A stretch of 35,384 nucleotides of DNA from an uncultured Clostridia bacterium (GCA_944388765.1 CALXKA010000011.1:1-35384), one strand, 5' to 3'; numbered from the stretch's first letter, positions 1-8,178 are shown. A program made the numbers and translations. Notes: generated by a model from the letters alone, not told the origin.

Positions 1-2
1 TA

Positions 3-512
3 ACAGATGGACAAGATAATGTTGTATTAGTTACTAGAAATGGTATGTGTATAACATTTGATGAAAAAGATGTAAGACCTATTGGAAGAGTTGCACAAGG
101 AGTTATAGGAATCAGATTAGAAGAAGATGATGAAGTAATAGGAATGGAATCTGTTATAGCAGGAGGGAAAGCGACATTACTTGCAATAACTGAAAATGGA
201 TTTGGAAAAAGAACAGAACTAGATGAATATCGTGTACAAATTAGAGGAGGAAAAGGAGTTATAACATATAAAATAACACCAAAAACTGGAAAATTAGTAG
301 GAGTGAGAATTGCAACAGAAGAAGATGATGTAATGTTAATAACAGACACAGGAACAATTATTAGAATTAATGTAAAAGATATAAGTGTTTTAGGAAGATC
401 AACACAAGGAGTAACTCTAATGAGAACAAACGATGGAGGAAAAGTAGTAAGCATAGAAACACTAACACCAGAAGAAATTGAGAATCCAAATGATGGTCAA
501 ATAAAAATATAA
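3..512 (+). CDS. gyrA: DNA gyrase subunit A, C-terminal part (5' truncated by window edge)
   Basis: This is the C-terminal beta-pinwheel domain of DNA gyrase subunit A, which wraps DNA so the enzyme can introduce negative supercoils. The reading frame is open from base 3, so the gene begins outside the window. Several blade repeats are visible, including VVLVTRNGMCITF, GRVAQGVIGIRL, AITENGFGKRTELDEY and GRSTQGVTLMR. The recurring G-x-x-(S/A)-x-G-V pattern is typical of GyrA/ParC C-terminal blades. The acidic tail and a stop followed at once by a hairpin terminator mark a natural end. ParC is the alternative, but the long run of well-kept blades favours GyrA. Confidence 0.93.
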   Translation, partial: TDGQDNVVLVTRNGMCITFDEKDVRPIGRVAQGVIGIRLEEDDEVIGMESVIAGGKATLLAITENGFGKRTELDEYRVQIRGGKGVITYKITPKTGKLVGVRIATEEDDVMLITDTGTIIRINVKDISVLGRSTQGVTLMRTNDGGKVVSIETLTPEEIENPNDGQIKI

Positions 513-513
513 A

Positions 514-537
514 AAATCCCCAAGATGGGGATTTTTC
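514..537 (+). terminator. Rho-independent terminator of gyrA
   Basis: Perfect 8-bp stem (AAATCCCC / GGGGATTT) with a 5-nt loop followed by a T-run, starting two bases after the gyrA stop codon. Confidence 0.9.
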
Positions 538-540
538 TTG

Positions 541-756
541 ATATAATATAATTAGGAAGTAATAGTATGAAAAAAGATGATAAAATTTTAGTCATTAATA
601 AGGTAAGATATTAGGATAGAGAGCACTGGTAAAATCGAATTCAAACAAAAAAGGGAAAAAGAGGATGCAGTTTATGTAAGAAAATGCAGAAAAATTCCAT
701 AAAGAAATGAAAGTAAAATTACTAAAAAAAGAACGTACACTAGTAGAAGAATAAAA
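541..756 (+). pseudogene. Degenerate coding remnant, unidentified
   Basis: No intact gene is seen here. There are short stretches of lysine/glutamate-rich coding character in different frames: a 15-codon ORF from ATG 568, a frame containing STGKIEFKQKREKED, and another containing NAEKFHKEMKVKLLKKERT ending at a TAA near 755. They look like adjacent pieces of one small protein split by frame changes. The break is not at a CGG, unlike the five shifted genes elsewhere. I cannot name the ancestor. It could also be non-coding AT-rich DNA. Confidence 0.3.
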
Positions 757-759
757 AGA

Positions 760-788
760 GGGACACATTAAAAAATAAAATGTGTCCC
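760..788 (-). terminator. Terminator of the dnaD-dnaI unit
   Basis: 10-bp perfect stem (GGGACACATT / AATGTGTCCC). Read on the minus strand it is followed by CTCTTTTT, so it probably ends transcription from dnaI. Confidence 0.8.
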
Positions 789-820
789 ATTTATAATAAA
801 AAAAGTATTAATATATAAAA

Positions 821-1823
821 TTATCTTTTTTTGAATCTTAAATCATCACCAAAAAAACAATATATATCATAATATCCGACAATTCTAGAACCAATACGCT
901 CTTCATAATTACTAAAAATATCATTTATATTTAAATTAGTAGAAATTATTGTTTTAGTTATTTTTTGGTTTAAATTTAGAATTCTAGTATTTATTATATT
1001 AAATAACTCACTTAATTTCATACTATTTAAACTTTCAGTTCCTAAATCATCAATAATTAACAAATCGGTTTCCAAAATAGAGTCTAAAATATTATCACTG
1101 TAATTTCTGTGCTTATTTAATTTATAATCTATTACGCTTTCAAGCAGTACAGGAGCTGTTTGGTATAATACAGTTTTACCTTTTTTTAGCAATTCTCTTG
1201 CAATACAATTTGACATAAAAGTCTTACCGTAAACCAGTATTCCCAGTAAATAACAAATTCTTGTATTCAAGATTATCAAAATTCTCAACAAATTCAATGC
1301 ATTTTTGTTTAATATTTAAAATATTATTACGAGGAGATATATTGAATTTATATTTTGAAACATCTACTTCGTCAGAAAATATATTTGCATCAAAAGTATC
1401 AAAATTTTCTTTTTCTAAATTTGACATATTAGATTTATTAAAAGAAAAATCTAATAATTTTTGTTTTAAACAAGAACACATGTCTGTTCTATAATTGTTT
1501 TTTGTTATATAGCCAGTATCATTACATTTTGTGCAAGAATAAAAAGGTTTTAAGTAGTTAGGTTCAATATTTGCATCCCTTAAAATACAAGCCTTCTTAT
1601 ATTTTAATTCCTCAATCTGTTTTTGAAAATCAGAAAAAGAAGAATTATTATTCAAAAGATTTTTCGCCGTTTTAAAAGCTAAATTATTTATTTTATCATC
1701 AATTTCTTGCAATTGAGGTATTTTTTTATATAATTCAATTTTTCTTTTTTCTAAATCTAATTCTGCTTTTAATTTCTTTTGTTCATATTCTTTTAATAAA
1801 GAATTTAAAATTTCATTAGACAT
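821..1823 (-). CDS. dnaI: DnaI/DnaC-type helicase loader, requires +1 shift at a CGG
   Basis: ATPase that loads the replicative DnaB/DnaC helicase at origins. Residues about 95-117 carry a zinc-ribbon cysteine set (CTKC...MCSC) as in Bacillus DnaI. The AAA+ part has Walker A GNTGLGKT, Walker B LLIIDDLGTE, a sensor ISTNLN and the arginine-bearing ERIGSR. The frame from ATG 1823 ends at TAA 1224-1226 inside Walker A, reading GNTGL-CGG-stop. Skipping the C at 1229 gives GGT AAG ACT (Gly-Lys-Thr) and continues to a TAA at 821-823. The joined product is 333 residues, near the family length of about 310. The ATG directly abuts the dnaD stop, and a GGAGGA site lies within the end of dnaD. As loaders are normally essential, a dead gene is unlikely. 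Real frameshifting or a sequence error are the options. Confidence 0.88.
1227..1229 (-). other. Putative +1 frameshift site (CGG) in dnaI
   Basis: Zero-frame codons are GGT TTA CGG TAA. Dropping the C gives GGT TTA GGT AAG, which restores Walker A. This is one of five such sites in the window. Confidence 0.65.
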
Positions 1824-2801
1824 TTAATCCTCCTTTTTTACTGGGTTAGAATAAAGAAAATCAAGATTATCATAATTTCTTTGTTCATAATTTGCTTTTT
1901 TAACCTTAGATTTTAAATCTTTTGAGTTCTTTTCTTGAACTTTTCTTTGTTCAAGAAAAGCATTAACCTCATCAGGTGTTTTAAGATTTCTATCATGCCA
2001 GTCAGTTATAATTTTATTAATATATTCAAATGTAGGATTTTGTTTAAAAGTAGTTCTTTTTAAAGCAATCTCTATAATATTCATATCATATCCAAAGTTT
2101 AAAACCCAATTTTCAATATATGCTTCTTCATATTGAGTTAATCCAGAATGTTTTCCTAATTTTTTTGCAATTAATTTTTTATATTTATTTAAATTTTCTT
2201 GTTTAGCATAATATTGATCTAAATCATTCCAACTCTTAATTTTATTTGACGCCCAAGCTTCTGCAACAGTTTGAACATAATTACGATGCAAAGCACTACG
2301 TTTATAGCAATAATCAAAAAGAGCTATCATTACTTGTTCATCAAATCCAAAATTATTAAACCACAAGTCAATATCATTATACCAAGAAGGTCCCATAATA
2401 CCTTGAAAATACATATTATTAATATGTTCAATAGCTTTTACTCTGACCTTATTTTTAGAATTTTGAGCCACTTTTTCTTTTGACATGGTTAAATTAGGAG
2501 TATACAAATTATGAAGTGTTGATTCTTGTAAATCCATCATTATATATCCAGAAGCTTTTTTAGTTATTAACCCATGATCTTCTAAAAATTTAAAACCATT
2601 ATTAATACCATTTAAAGGAATGTTCAATTTTTTAGATAAATCATTTAATTTAATGTCTTTACCATATTTAGACAAAAAAATTAAATATAAATATATTTTT
2701 AAATAGTCACTAGGTAATTCAGATAAATATTCAGAAAAAAATATATCTGGTATTGTTGTCTCAGAAAATAAAAGAGATTTATCATTTTGTTCTAACTTCA
2801 T
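1824..2801 (-). CDS. DnaD/DnaB-like replication initiation protein
   Basis: Primosome protein acting with the helicase loader encoded directly downstream (stop TAA and the next ATG abut). The N-terminal part (about 1-95) resembles the winged-helix domain of DnaD/DnaB proteins (SDYLKIYLYLIFLSKYGKD, then LSKKLNIPLNGINNGFKFLEDHGLITK). The C-terminal part contains DnaD-type helical segments, including LTQYEEAYIENWVLNFGYDMNIIEIALKRT with a final NPTFEYINKIITDWHDRNLKT, matching the DnaD C-terminal YxxxIxxxW motif. The 325-residue length suits clostridial DnaD-like proteins. Start ATG 2801 has GAGGGGAT upstream. Whether it is functionally DnaD or DnaB cannot be settled from sequence. Confidence 0.85.
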   Translation of the reverse strand: MKLEQNDKSLLFSETTIPDIFFSEYLSELPSDYLKIYLYLIFLSKYGKDIKLNDLSKKLNIPLNGINNGFKFLEDHGLITKKASGYIMMDLQESTLHNLYTPNLTMSKEKVAQNSKNKVRVKAIEHINNMYFQGIMGPSWYNDIDLWFNNFGFDEQVMIALFDYCYKRSALHRNYVQTVAEAWASNKIKSWNDLDQYYAKQENLNKYKKLIAKKLGKHSGLTQYEEAYIENWVLNFGYDMNIIEIALKRTTFKQNPTFEYINKIITDWHDRNLKTPDEVNAFLEQRKVQEKNSKDLKSKVKKANYEQRNYDNLDFLYSNPVKKED

Positions 2802-3137
2802 TTTTATCCCCTCACATTAAATATTATAACTCAAATTATATCTTTTTTAGACAAAAAATTCAAGGTAAAAAATAAATTTTATATTAATCATTTCTATAAA
2901 GTATATATTGTATTAAAATAAAAAGACTTTTTTACACAAGTATAAAATAACAACTAAAAAATATATTGATGAATATAAAGAAATAAAAAGATAAATAATA
3001 TATATAATAAAAATAATATCATTATGTTATTTTAAAATAAATTTTTTTATTAGTATATACTTTTTATAAAATTTATGATAAAATATAAGACAGCTTAATA
3101 ATATAAAAATAAAACATATATAGTAGGAGGGATAAAA
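2802..3137. other. AT-rich intergenic region between dnaD and the DUF1858 gene
   Basis: Divergent intergenic region of 336 bases, extremely A/T-rich with only a few G or C residues per line. It should hold promoters for both flanking genes. A possible -10 (TATGATAAAAT, about 3075) precedes the plus-strand gene, but I see no convincing -35. No repeat, RNA or small ORF is supported. Confidence 0.4.
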
Positions 3138-3323
3138 ATGAAATTTGATAAAGATACTAGAATAGGAGAAATATTAGAAAAAGATCCTAAAAAAGCAGAG
3201 ATATTATTAGAAGTTGGAATGCATTGCATAGGATGTCCAGCATCTCAAATGGAAACATTAGAAGAAGCATGTGAAGTACATGGAATAGATGTAGAAGAAG
3301 TTGTTGAAAAATTAAATGCATAA
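3138..3323 (+). CDS. DUF1858 small protein
   Basis: 61-residue cytoplasmic protein of the DUF1858 family (domain often found alone in clostridia or fused to hybrid-cluster and redox proteins). It has the family hallmark: FDKDTRIGEILEKDPKKAEILLEVGMHCIGCPAS, with the Cys-x-x-Cys inside GMHCIGCPAS. This suggests metal or redox chemistry, but the function is unknown. The start has a strong GGAGGG site 8 bases upstream. It stands alone. The stop codon lies inside a 30-bp palindrome. Confidence 0.9.
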   Translation: MKFDKDTRIGEILEKDPKKAEILLEVGMHCIGCPASQMETLEEACEVHGIDVEEVVEKLNA

Positions 3324-3345
3324 AATTTATATAAATTTTATGCAT
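3316..3345. repeat. Perfect 30-bp palindrome over the DUF1858 stop codon
   Basis: Arms ATGCATAAAATTTAT and ATAAATTTTATGCAT are exact reverse complements with no loop. It is not followed by a clear T-run, so it could be an RNA 3'-end hairpin, a bidirectional terminator or a protein-binding site. Confidence 0.6.
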
Positions 3346-3412
3346 AAATATTTAAAATTAATAAAATAACATAAAAAAATTACAAAAAAGACAAAAAAAT
3401 TTCATAAATGTA

Positions 3413-3441
3413 TTGACTTTTATGAAAAAATATTGTAATAT
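3413..3441 (+). promoter_or_regulatory. Sigma-A promoter of the tRNA array
   Basis: TTGACT, 17-nt spacer, TAATAT, ending 30 bases before tRNA-Lys. Confidence 0.8.
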
Positions 3442-3471
3442 AAATAAGCATTGTGATTTCACAAAGCATAT

Positions 3472-3547
3472 GGGCCATTAGCTCAGGTGGTAGAGCACTT
3501 GACTTTTAATCAAGTTGTCCCGCGTTCGAGTCGCGGATGGCTCACCA
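3472..3547 (+). tRNA. tRNA-Lys (anticodon TTT)
   Basis: 76 nt including an encoded CCA. Acceptor arms GGGCCAT / ATGGCTC pair with one G-T. The anticodon loop is CTTTTAA on a CTTGA / TCAAG stem, and a TTCGAGT T-loop is present. Confidence 0.96.
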
Positions 3548-3551
3548 AAAG

Positions 3552-3583
3552 AAACTAAATAATTTGAAAAATAATTATTTAGT
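3552..3583 (+). other. Hairpin between tRNA-Lys and tRNA-Glu
   Basis: Arms AACTAAATAAT and ATTATTTAGTT flank a short loop, followed by CTTTATA. It could be a weak terminator or a processing hairpin within the tRNA transcript. I see no separate promoter for tRNA-Glu, which favours processing or partial read-through. Confidence 0.45.
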
Positions 3584-3596
3584 TCTTTATATATAA

Positions 3597-3671
3597 GGCC
3601 CGTTGGTCAAGCGGTTAAGACACCGCCCTTTCACGGCGGAGACATGGGTTCGATTCCCGTACGGGTCACCA
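3597..3671 (+). tRNA. tRNA-Glu (anticodon TTC)
   Basis: 75 nt including an encoded CCA. Acceptor GGCCCGT pairs with ACGGGTC. The anticodon stem is CCGCC / GGCGG with loop CTTTCAC. Confidence 0.95.
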
Positions 3672-3680
3672 ATTTAATAT

Positions 3681-3757
3681 GCCACTTTAGCTCAGCTGGC
3701 CAGAGCATCGCACTTGTAATGCGAGGGTCCCCAGTTCGAATCTGGGAAGTGGCTCCA
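3681..3757 (+). tRNA. tRNA-Thr (anticodon TGT)
   Basis: 77 nt including an encoded CCA. Acceptor GCCACTT pairs with AAGTGGC. The anticodon loop is CTTGTAA on a CGCA / TGCG stem. Confidence 0.95.
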
Positions 3758-3765
3758 TTATAAAA

Positions 3766-3816
3766 GGTCATTAGTTTTGAGAATAACTCTTAATTATTGG
3801 CTTTTTTATTTTTTGT
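3766..3816 (+). terminator. Probable terminator of the tRNA array
   Basis: Imperfect long hairpin (…TTTTGAG AATA ACTCTTAA…) followed by TTTTTTATTTTTT. The stem has mismatches, so confidence is moderate. Confidence 0.45.
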
Positions 3817-3819
3817 AAA

Positions 3820-4515
3820 TTAATTTTCTAGCAATTGATATTTACTTAAATCAGGTCTTTTAATATCTTCATTTGTTACAACATCAAATTGAACATTTCT
3901 ATTTGAAAAATTAATATGAGTGGTGATAAAGAAAATTTTAGATACATCTTTTCTTGCCATTATTACACCAGTTGAACTATCAATATAAAAATTTGTATAA
4001 GTATTATAGTTTTTTGTTTTCATCTTTATAACAATAATATTTCTTTCATCATAATATTTTTTGCCTAAATATTCAAAATCATAATTTTCATAATCTGTAA
4101 CTAATGAATAATCATATCCCATTTGATTAGATTCTGTTGTAGTAAAATTTTTAGTAATAGTTGCTATTAAATTTTCATTGTCAGTTTTTGTATCCCATAT
4201 AGTTATATATTCTTGTTGATCTTCATTAAAATTTATCCAAGAATGTAAAGAACCCTCTACATAACATACGGAAATACCATCTTTTATAAAATATTCTGTT
4301 TTTAGAGTATCAAAATCTGAGTCATATCTATAATAATAATTGTCATAATCATTACCTTTTTCTAATAGACTAATTATTTCCTCTCGTGTCATAGGATTAG
4401 ATTTATCCAAATCACCTTCGTTAGATAGTATAAATTCTCTTACAAAAACTGATACTAATAAAATAATAAATATAATAAAAGCTATTAATAAAATTCTTTT
4501 TAATTTTTTCAACAA
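3820..4515 (-). CDS. Membrane-anchored extracytoplasmic protein, unknown function
   Basis: I do not recognise a family. The 231-residue protein has a basic N-terminus (MLKKLKRI) and one hydrophobic segment (about residues 8-27). An extracytoplasmic domain follows, rich in Asp, Asn, Tyr and Thr, with alternating beta-like strands such as EYITIWDTKTDNENLIATITK and TNFYIDSSTGVIMARKD. The pattern resembles beta-sheet lipid- or ligand-carrier folds, but that is only an impression. There is no lipobox cysteine, so the hydrophobic segment is probably an uncleaved anchor. The start is TTG at 4515 (or the adjacent TTG at 4512) behind AGGAGGGGG. It is a single gene converging with the tRNA array. Confidence 0.7.
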   Translation of the reverse strand: MLKKLKRILLIAFIIFIILLVSVFVREFILSNEGDLDKSNPMTREEIISLLEKGNDYDNYYYRYDSDFDTLKTEYFIKDGISVCYVEGSLHSWINFNEDQQEYITIWDTKTDNENLIATITKNFTTTESNQMGYDYSLVTDYENYDFEYLGKKYYDERNIIVIKMKTKNYNTYTNFYIDSSTGVIMARKDVSKIFFITTHINFSNRNVQFDVVTNEDIKRPDLSKYQLLEN

Positions 4516-4623
4516 TAATCCCCCTCCTATTTATTAGTAATATTTCAAAACTACTAATATAATTATAACATATAAAATAATTATAATTAAAAATATAATA
4601 AAAAAAGTATAATTAATTTTTTC

Positions 4624-4652
4624 TTGACTCAAATTTGATAGTATTATATTAT
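4624..4652 (+). promoter_or_regulatory. Sigma-A promoter of the SDR gene
   Basis: TTGACT, 17-nt spacer, TATTAT, 64 bases upstream of the ATG at 4717. Confidence 0.75.
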
Positions 4653-4716
4653 ATAATAAGTAAAAATATTTAGTAAATAAATTAGGAATGTACCTGAATT
4701 ATTGAAAGGAGAAAAA

Positions 4717-5448
4717 ATGGAAAAAATAGCAATAGTAACAGGAGCATCGAAAGGAATAGGTAGAGAAATTGCAAAAAACTTGGCAAGACAAAATATAAAA
4801 GTAATTGCAAATTATAATAAATCAGAGGAAAAAGCAATTAAATTAAAAGAAGAATTAGAAAAAGAAGGAATAGAAATTGATATTATAAAAGCAGATGTTT
4901 CTAAAAGACAAGATGTAAAAAAAATGATTACATATACTATAAATAAATATAAAAAAGTAGATATATTAATAAATAATGCAGGAATAAGTGAATATAAGTT
5001 ATTTACAGAAGAAACAGATGAGGATTGGAATAGATTAATTAACAATAATTTATATTCAGCTTTTATAACTTCACAAGAAGTAATTCCAAATATGATAGAA
5101 AATAAAAATGGATGTATAATAAATATATCATCAATATGGGGAATGATAGGAGCATCAATGGAGGTATTATATTCAATATCAAAAGCAGGAATGGATGGAT
5201 TAACAAAATCATTAGCAAAAGAGCTGGGTCCATCAAATATAAGAGTAAATTCAATAGCACCAGGAATAATAAATACAGATATGTGTAAAGATTTTTCAGA
5301 GCAAGAATTAAAAGATATAACAGAAGAAATACCACTACAAAAAATAGGAGAACCTTCTGATATATCAAAATGTGTAAATTGGTTGATTAATGAAAAATAT
5401 ACAACAGGTCAAATAATTTCAATCAATGGTGGATGGAGTATTACATAA
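4717..5448 (+). CDS. Short-chain dehydrogenase/reductase, FabG-like
   Basis: NAD(P)H-dependent oxidoreductase of the classical SDR family, closest in look to 3-oxoacyl-ACP reductase (FabG). The 243-residue product has the nucleotide-binding TGASKGIGREIA near the N-terminus, the ADVSKRQDV strand, NNAGIS, catalytic serine in NISSIWG, and the catalytic YSISKAG (Tyr-x-x-x-Lys). The C-terminal NSIAPGIINTDM and TTGQIISINGGWSIT are also classical. ATG 4717 is chosen because AAAGGAG lies just upstream, while an in-frame TTG at 4702 lacks a site. It stands alone with its own promoter and terminator, away from any fatty-acid operon, so the substrate may be something other than acyl-ACP. Confidence 0.9.
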   Translation: MEKIAIVTGASKGIGREIAKNLARQNIKVIANYNKSEEKAIKLKEELEKEGIEIDIIKADVSKRQDVKKMITYTINKYKKVDILINNAGISEYKLFTEETDEDWNRLINNNLYSAFITSQEVIPNMIENKNGCIINISSIWGMIGASMEVLYSISKAGMDGLTKSLAKELGPSNIRVNSIAPGIINTDMCKDFSEQELKDITEEIPLQKIGEPSDISKCVNWLINEKYTTGQIISINGGWSIT

Positions 5449-5452
5449 TAGA

Positions 5453-5485
5453 AAAAGAGATATAAATTAGTTTTATATCTCTTTT
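5453..5485 (+). terminator. Terminator of the SDR gene (bidirectional)
   Basis: 14-bp perfect stem AAAAGAGATATAAA / TTTATATCTCTTTT between two convergent genes. The A-run and T-run on either side suit use from both strands. Confidence 0.85.
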
Positions 5486-5490
5486 ATATA

Positions 5491-5964
5491 TTAATTTTCA
5501 CTATGATTTAATTTTCTTTTATAATTACCAGAAATAATTTTAGGAAAATAAGTAATAATCTTATAAACAGCTAAACGAATCTTTTTACTCCATAAATAAG
5601 ATTTTCTTAACTTCCTAGCAGAACCTAATGCAACAGGTTCATCTTCTAAAACAATTAATTCATTTTGAACTTTTTCTAATGGAAAAATATAATTTTGACC
5701 ATTATTATTATCCCAACAATTATTTTCATTTCTAAAACAGAAATTAAAAGTTTCCCCTTCACCTAATTCAATTTCAGCTTGAAAACCTAAATCTGTTTTT
5801 TCCATAGCCACATCATTTATATTATCCCAATTTAATCCAAATCCATAATGAATAGATACTTCTGATGAAGCATCTTGAAAAAGCTTTCCTGTATATGAAA
5901 TTTTAACTTTACTATTTTCGACTAATTTATCAGTATTAAAAAATATATTTTTTGTTAGTTCCAT
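5491..5964 (-). CDS. CBM25/26-like carbohydrate-binding domain protein
   Basis: 157 residues. Residues about 12-105 resemble the starch-binding CBM25/26 fold: SKVKISYTGKLFQDASSEVS, then HYGFGLNWDNIND and FNFCFRNENNCWDNNNGQNY. The spaced aromatic residues (Tyr, Trp, Phe) and final WDNNNGQNY are the usual sugar-binding signature. There is no signal peptide, so the protein appears cytoplasmic and may bind glycogen or a glycan precursor. The C-terminal part (YLWSKKIRLAVYKIITYFPKI) is basic and amphipathic or hydrophobic and might attach to the membrane. Start ATG 5964 follows AAGGAGA. No enzyme domain or partner gene is next to it. Confidence 0.7.
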   Translation of the reverse strand: MELTKNIFFNTDKLVENSKVKISYTGKLFQDASSEVSIHYGFGLNWDNINDVAMEKTDLGFQAEIELGEGETFNFCFRNENNCWDNNNGQNYIFPLEKVQNELIVLEDEPVALGSARKLRKSYLWSKKIRLAVYKIITYFPKIISGNYKRKLNHSEN

Positions 5965-6150
5965 GTTAATTCTCCTTGTTTATCTTTTGCTAAAAACATT
6001 ATAATATTAAATTCTACAATGTTCAAGTATTTTTGCAAAATGTAATAAAAATGTAATATTTTAGAAAACATAAGAAACAAGCAGTAAGAATAAATTTAAA
6101 AGAAAGGGATATTTAAATTTATTGAAAAATATATAAATTTAAATAGAATA

Positions 6151-6179
6151 TTGTCAAAAATACTTGAATATGATAAGAT
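6151..6179 (+). promoter_or_regulatory. Sigma-A promoter of the VanW-family gene
   Basis: TTGTCA, 17-nt spacer, TAAGAT, upstream of both candidate starts. Confidence 0.65.
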
Positions 6180-6245
6180 AAAAATAGAGAAAAATAAGGG
6201 GATATAATTATGAGAGAAGGATTAAAAAATTCGGAGGAAATAAAA

Positions 6246-8075
6246 ATGGAAGATGAAAAAAAAATAACTTCTGAAAAAGAACAGTTAAAAACAGAAAAAA
6301 ACAAAGAAGTTTCCGAAAAAGAAAACAAAAAGTTTGAAAAATCAAAAGAAAAATCAAACCAGCAAATAAAAAAAATGAAAGAAATGTACGAAAAGAAAAA
6401 AAGAACAAAGATGAAAATAGCGATAATCACAACGATAATAATAGTAGTAGGATTATTTATTTCTACAATATTTGCTCTTGTGAACATGAATAATGATAAA
6501 ATAATGAGTGGTATATCAATTGCAGGAATAGATATGTCAGGTTTAACAAAAGAAGAAGCTACATCAAAATTAGAATTGATGTATAATGAAAAGAAAGAAA
6601 AGGAAATTAATTTAAAATATGAAGAATATGTATCATCACTAAATCCAACATTAATGGAAGTGAATTATGAAATTGAAAAAGCTGTTGGAGAAGCATATAG
6701 TATAGGAAAAAAGAGTAATATTTTTCAAAATAATTATGAAATACTATTTACATTAATAGGAAAGAAAAACATACCTATTAATATGACTTTAAATGAAGAA
6801 GTAACAAGACAAACAATAGAAGATATTGGAGTAAATATTCCAGGAATAGTTATAGAATCTAGTTATTCTGTTGAAGATGAAGAATTAATAATAACAAAAG
6901 GAACAGCAGGAATCAAAGTAGATACAGATAATCTATTAAATATAGTAAAAGAAAAATTAAATGACATATATAGTAATGACGATTATATAGAAATACCAGT
7001 AATATATAAAGAACCAGAACCAATAGATATTGAAAAAATACATGAAGAAATATATAAAGAAGCACAAGATGCATATATAACAGAAGAACCATTTGCAGTA
7101 TATCCAGAAGTAGAAGGAATAGACTTTGATGTAGAAGCAGCTAAAACAATTTTACAGGAAGAAAAAGAGGAATATATTATTCCATTAATAATAACAAAAC
7201 CAAATATTACTTTAACAGATATAGGAGAAAAAGCATTTCCCGATGAATTATCTACATTTACTACTAGATATGACGTAAGCGATAAGGATAGAACAACAAA
7301 TTTAGAACTTGCTTGTGAAAAATTAAATGGAAAGGTAATTTTGCCAGGAGAAACATTTTCATATAATCAAACATTAGGAGCTAGAACTGCATCAGCAGGA
7401 TACAAAAATGCAAAAATATATGTTTCAGGAGAAGTCGTAGATGGAATTGGAGGAGGAATATGTCAAATTTCTTCTACATTATATAATGCAGTATTAATGG
7501 CAAATTTAGAAATAGTAGAAAGAAGAAACCATCAATTTGTAACTTCATATGTACCAGCAGGAAGAGATGCAACAGTAGTATATGGTTCAACAGACTTCAA
7601 ATTCAAAAATACAAGACAATATCCAGTAAGATTAGTAGCAACTGCAAAAAATGGAATAGCTACAATATCTGTATATGGAATAAAAGAACAAACAGAATAC
7701 ACTTTTAGTTTTTCTACAAAAACCATTGCATCTATACCTTATACAACTAAATATGTAGAAGATTCAAGTTTAGCAGAAGGAACTGAAAAAGTAAAACAAA
7801 AAGGTGCAAATGGACTAAAAACAGAAACATATATAACAAAAATGTTAGATGGTAAAGTAATATCTACAACATTACTTTCAAAAGATACATATAATGCAAT
7901 GACAAGAATAATTTTAAAAGGTACAAAAAAGGTTACAAATAATAAAACAACACAAGCAGTAGAACAACCTACAAATCAAGTAACACAGACAGAAGAACAA
8001 CAAGGAACACAAGTAACAACAAACCCACAAGAAAACACAGAAGAGCCACAACAAAATGTGAACACAACTGAATAA
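6246..8075 (+). CDS. VanW-family cell-wall protein with peptidoglycan-binding-like domain
   Basis: Membrane-anchored surface protein of the VanW/YoaR type. After a Lys/Glu-rich cytoplasmic coiled-coil segment comes one membrane segment (KIAIITTIIIVVGLFISTIFALV). An extracytoplasmic region resembling the PG_binding_4 domain precedes the VanW domain. The latter shows LPGETFSYNQTLGARTAS, GGGICQISSTLYNAVL, NHQFVTSYVPAGRDATV and FKNTRQYPVRL. The C-terminus is a Thr/Gln-rich low-complexity tail, probably wall-spanning. VanW domains occur near vancomycin-resistance genes but have no proven reaction. ATG 6246 is chosen because GGAGG lies 8 bases upstream. ATG 6210, 12 codons earlier and also with a purine-rich site, is possible. 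Length is 609 residues. Confidence 0.88.
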   Translation: MEDEKKITSEKEQLKTEKNKEVSEKENKKFEKSKEKSNQQIKKMKEMYEKKKRTKMKIAIITTIIIVVGLFISTIFALVNMNNDKIMSGISIAGIDMSGLTKEEATSKLELMYNEKKEKEINLKYEEYVSSLNPTLMEVNYEIEKAVGEAYSIGKKSNIFQNNYEILFTLIGKKNIPINMTLNEEVTRQTIEDIGVNIPGIVIESSYSVEDEELIITKGTAGIKVDTDNLLNIVKEKLNDIYSNDDYIEIPVIYKEPEPIDIEKIHEEIYKEAQDAYITEEPFAVYPEVEGIDFDVEAAKTILQEEKEEYIIPLIITKPNITLTDIGEKAFPDELSTFTTRYDVSDKDRTTNLELACEKLNGKVILPGETFSYNQTLGARTASAGYKNAKIYVSGEVVDGIGGGICQISSTLYNAVLMANLEIVERRNHQFVTSYVPAGRDATVVYGSTDFKFKNTRQYPVRLVATAKNGIATISVYGIKEQTEYTFSFSTKTIASIPYTTKYVEDSSLAEGTEKVKQKGANGLKTETYITKMLDGKVISTTLLSKDTYNAMTRIILKGTKKVTNNKTTQAVEQPTNQVTQTEEQQGTQVTTNPQENTEEPQQNVNTTE

Positions 8076-8076
8076 T

Positions 8077-8103
8077 AAAACCCTAGATAAATTCTAGGGT
8101 TTT
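8077..8103 (+). terminator. Terminator of the VanW-family gene
   Basis: 11-bp stem AAAACCCTAGA / TCTAGGGTTTT with a 5-nt loop. Confidence 0.85.
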
Positions 8104-8132
8104 AAATTATATATTTTATTAAAAGCAAGCTA

Positions 8133-8161
8133 TTGACAATATTAAAAAAAGATACTATAAT
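8133..8161 (+). promoter_or_regulatory. Full-consensus sigma-A promoter of tRNA-Lys(CTT)
   Basis: TTGACA, 17-nt spacer, TATAAT: a perfect match, 17 bases before the tRNA. Confidence 0.92.
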
Positions 8162-8178
8162 TAAAAAGTCATATAAAT

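Noticed and set aside
821-1823. dnaI as an ordinary pseudogene
   Set aside because: All motifs on both sides of the single break are intact, the gene is normally essential, and four other genes break by the same one-base rule.
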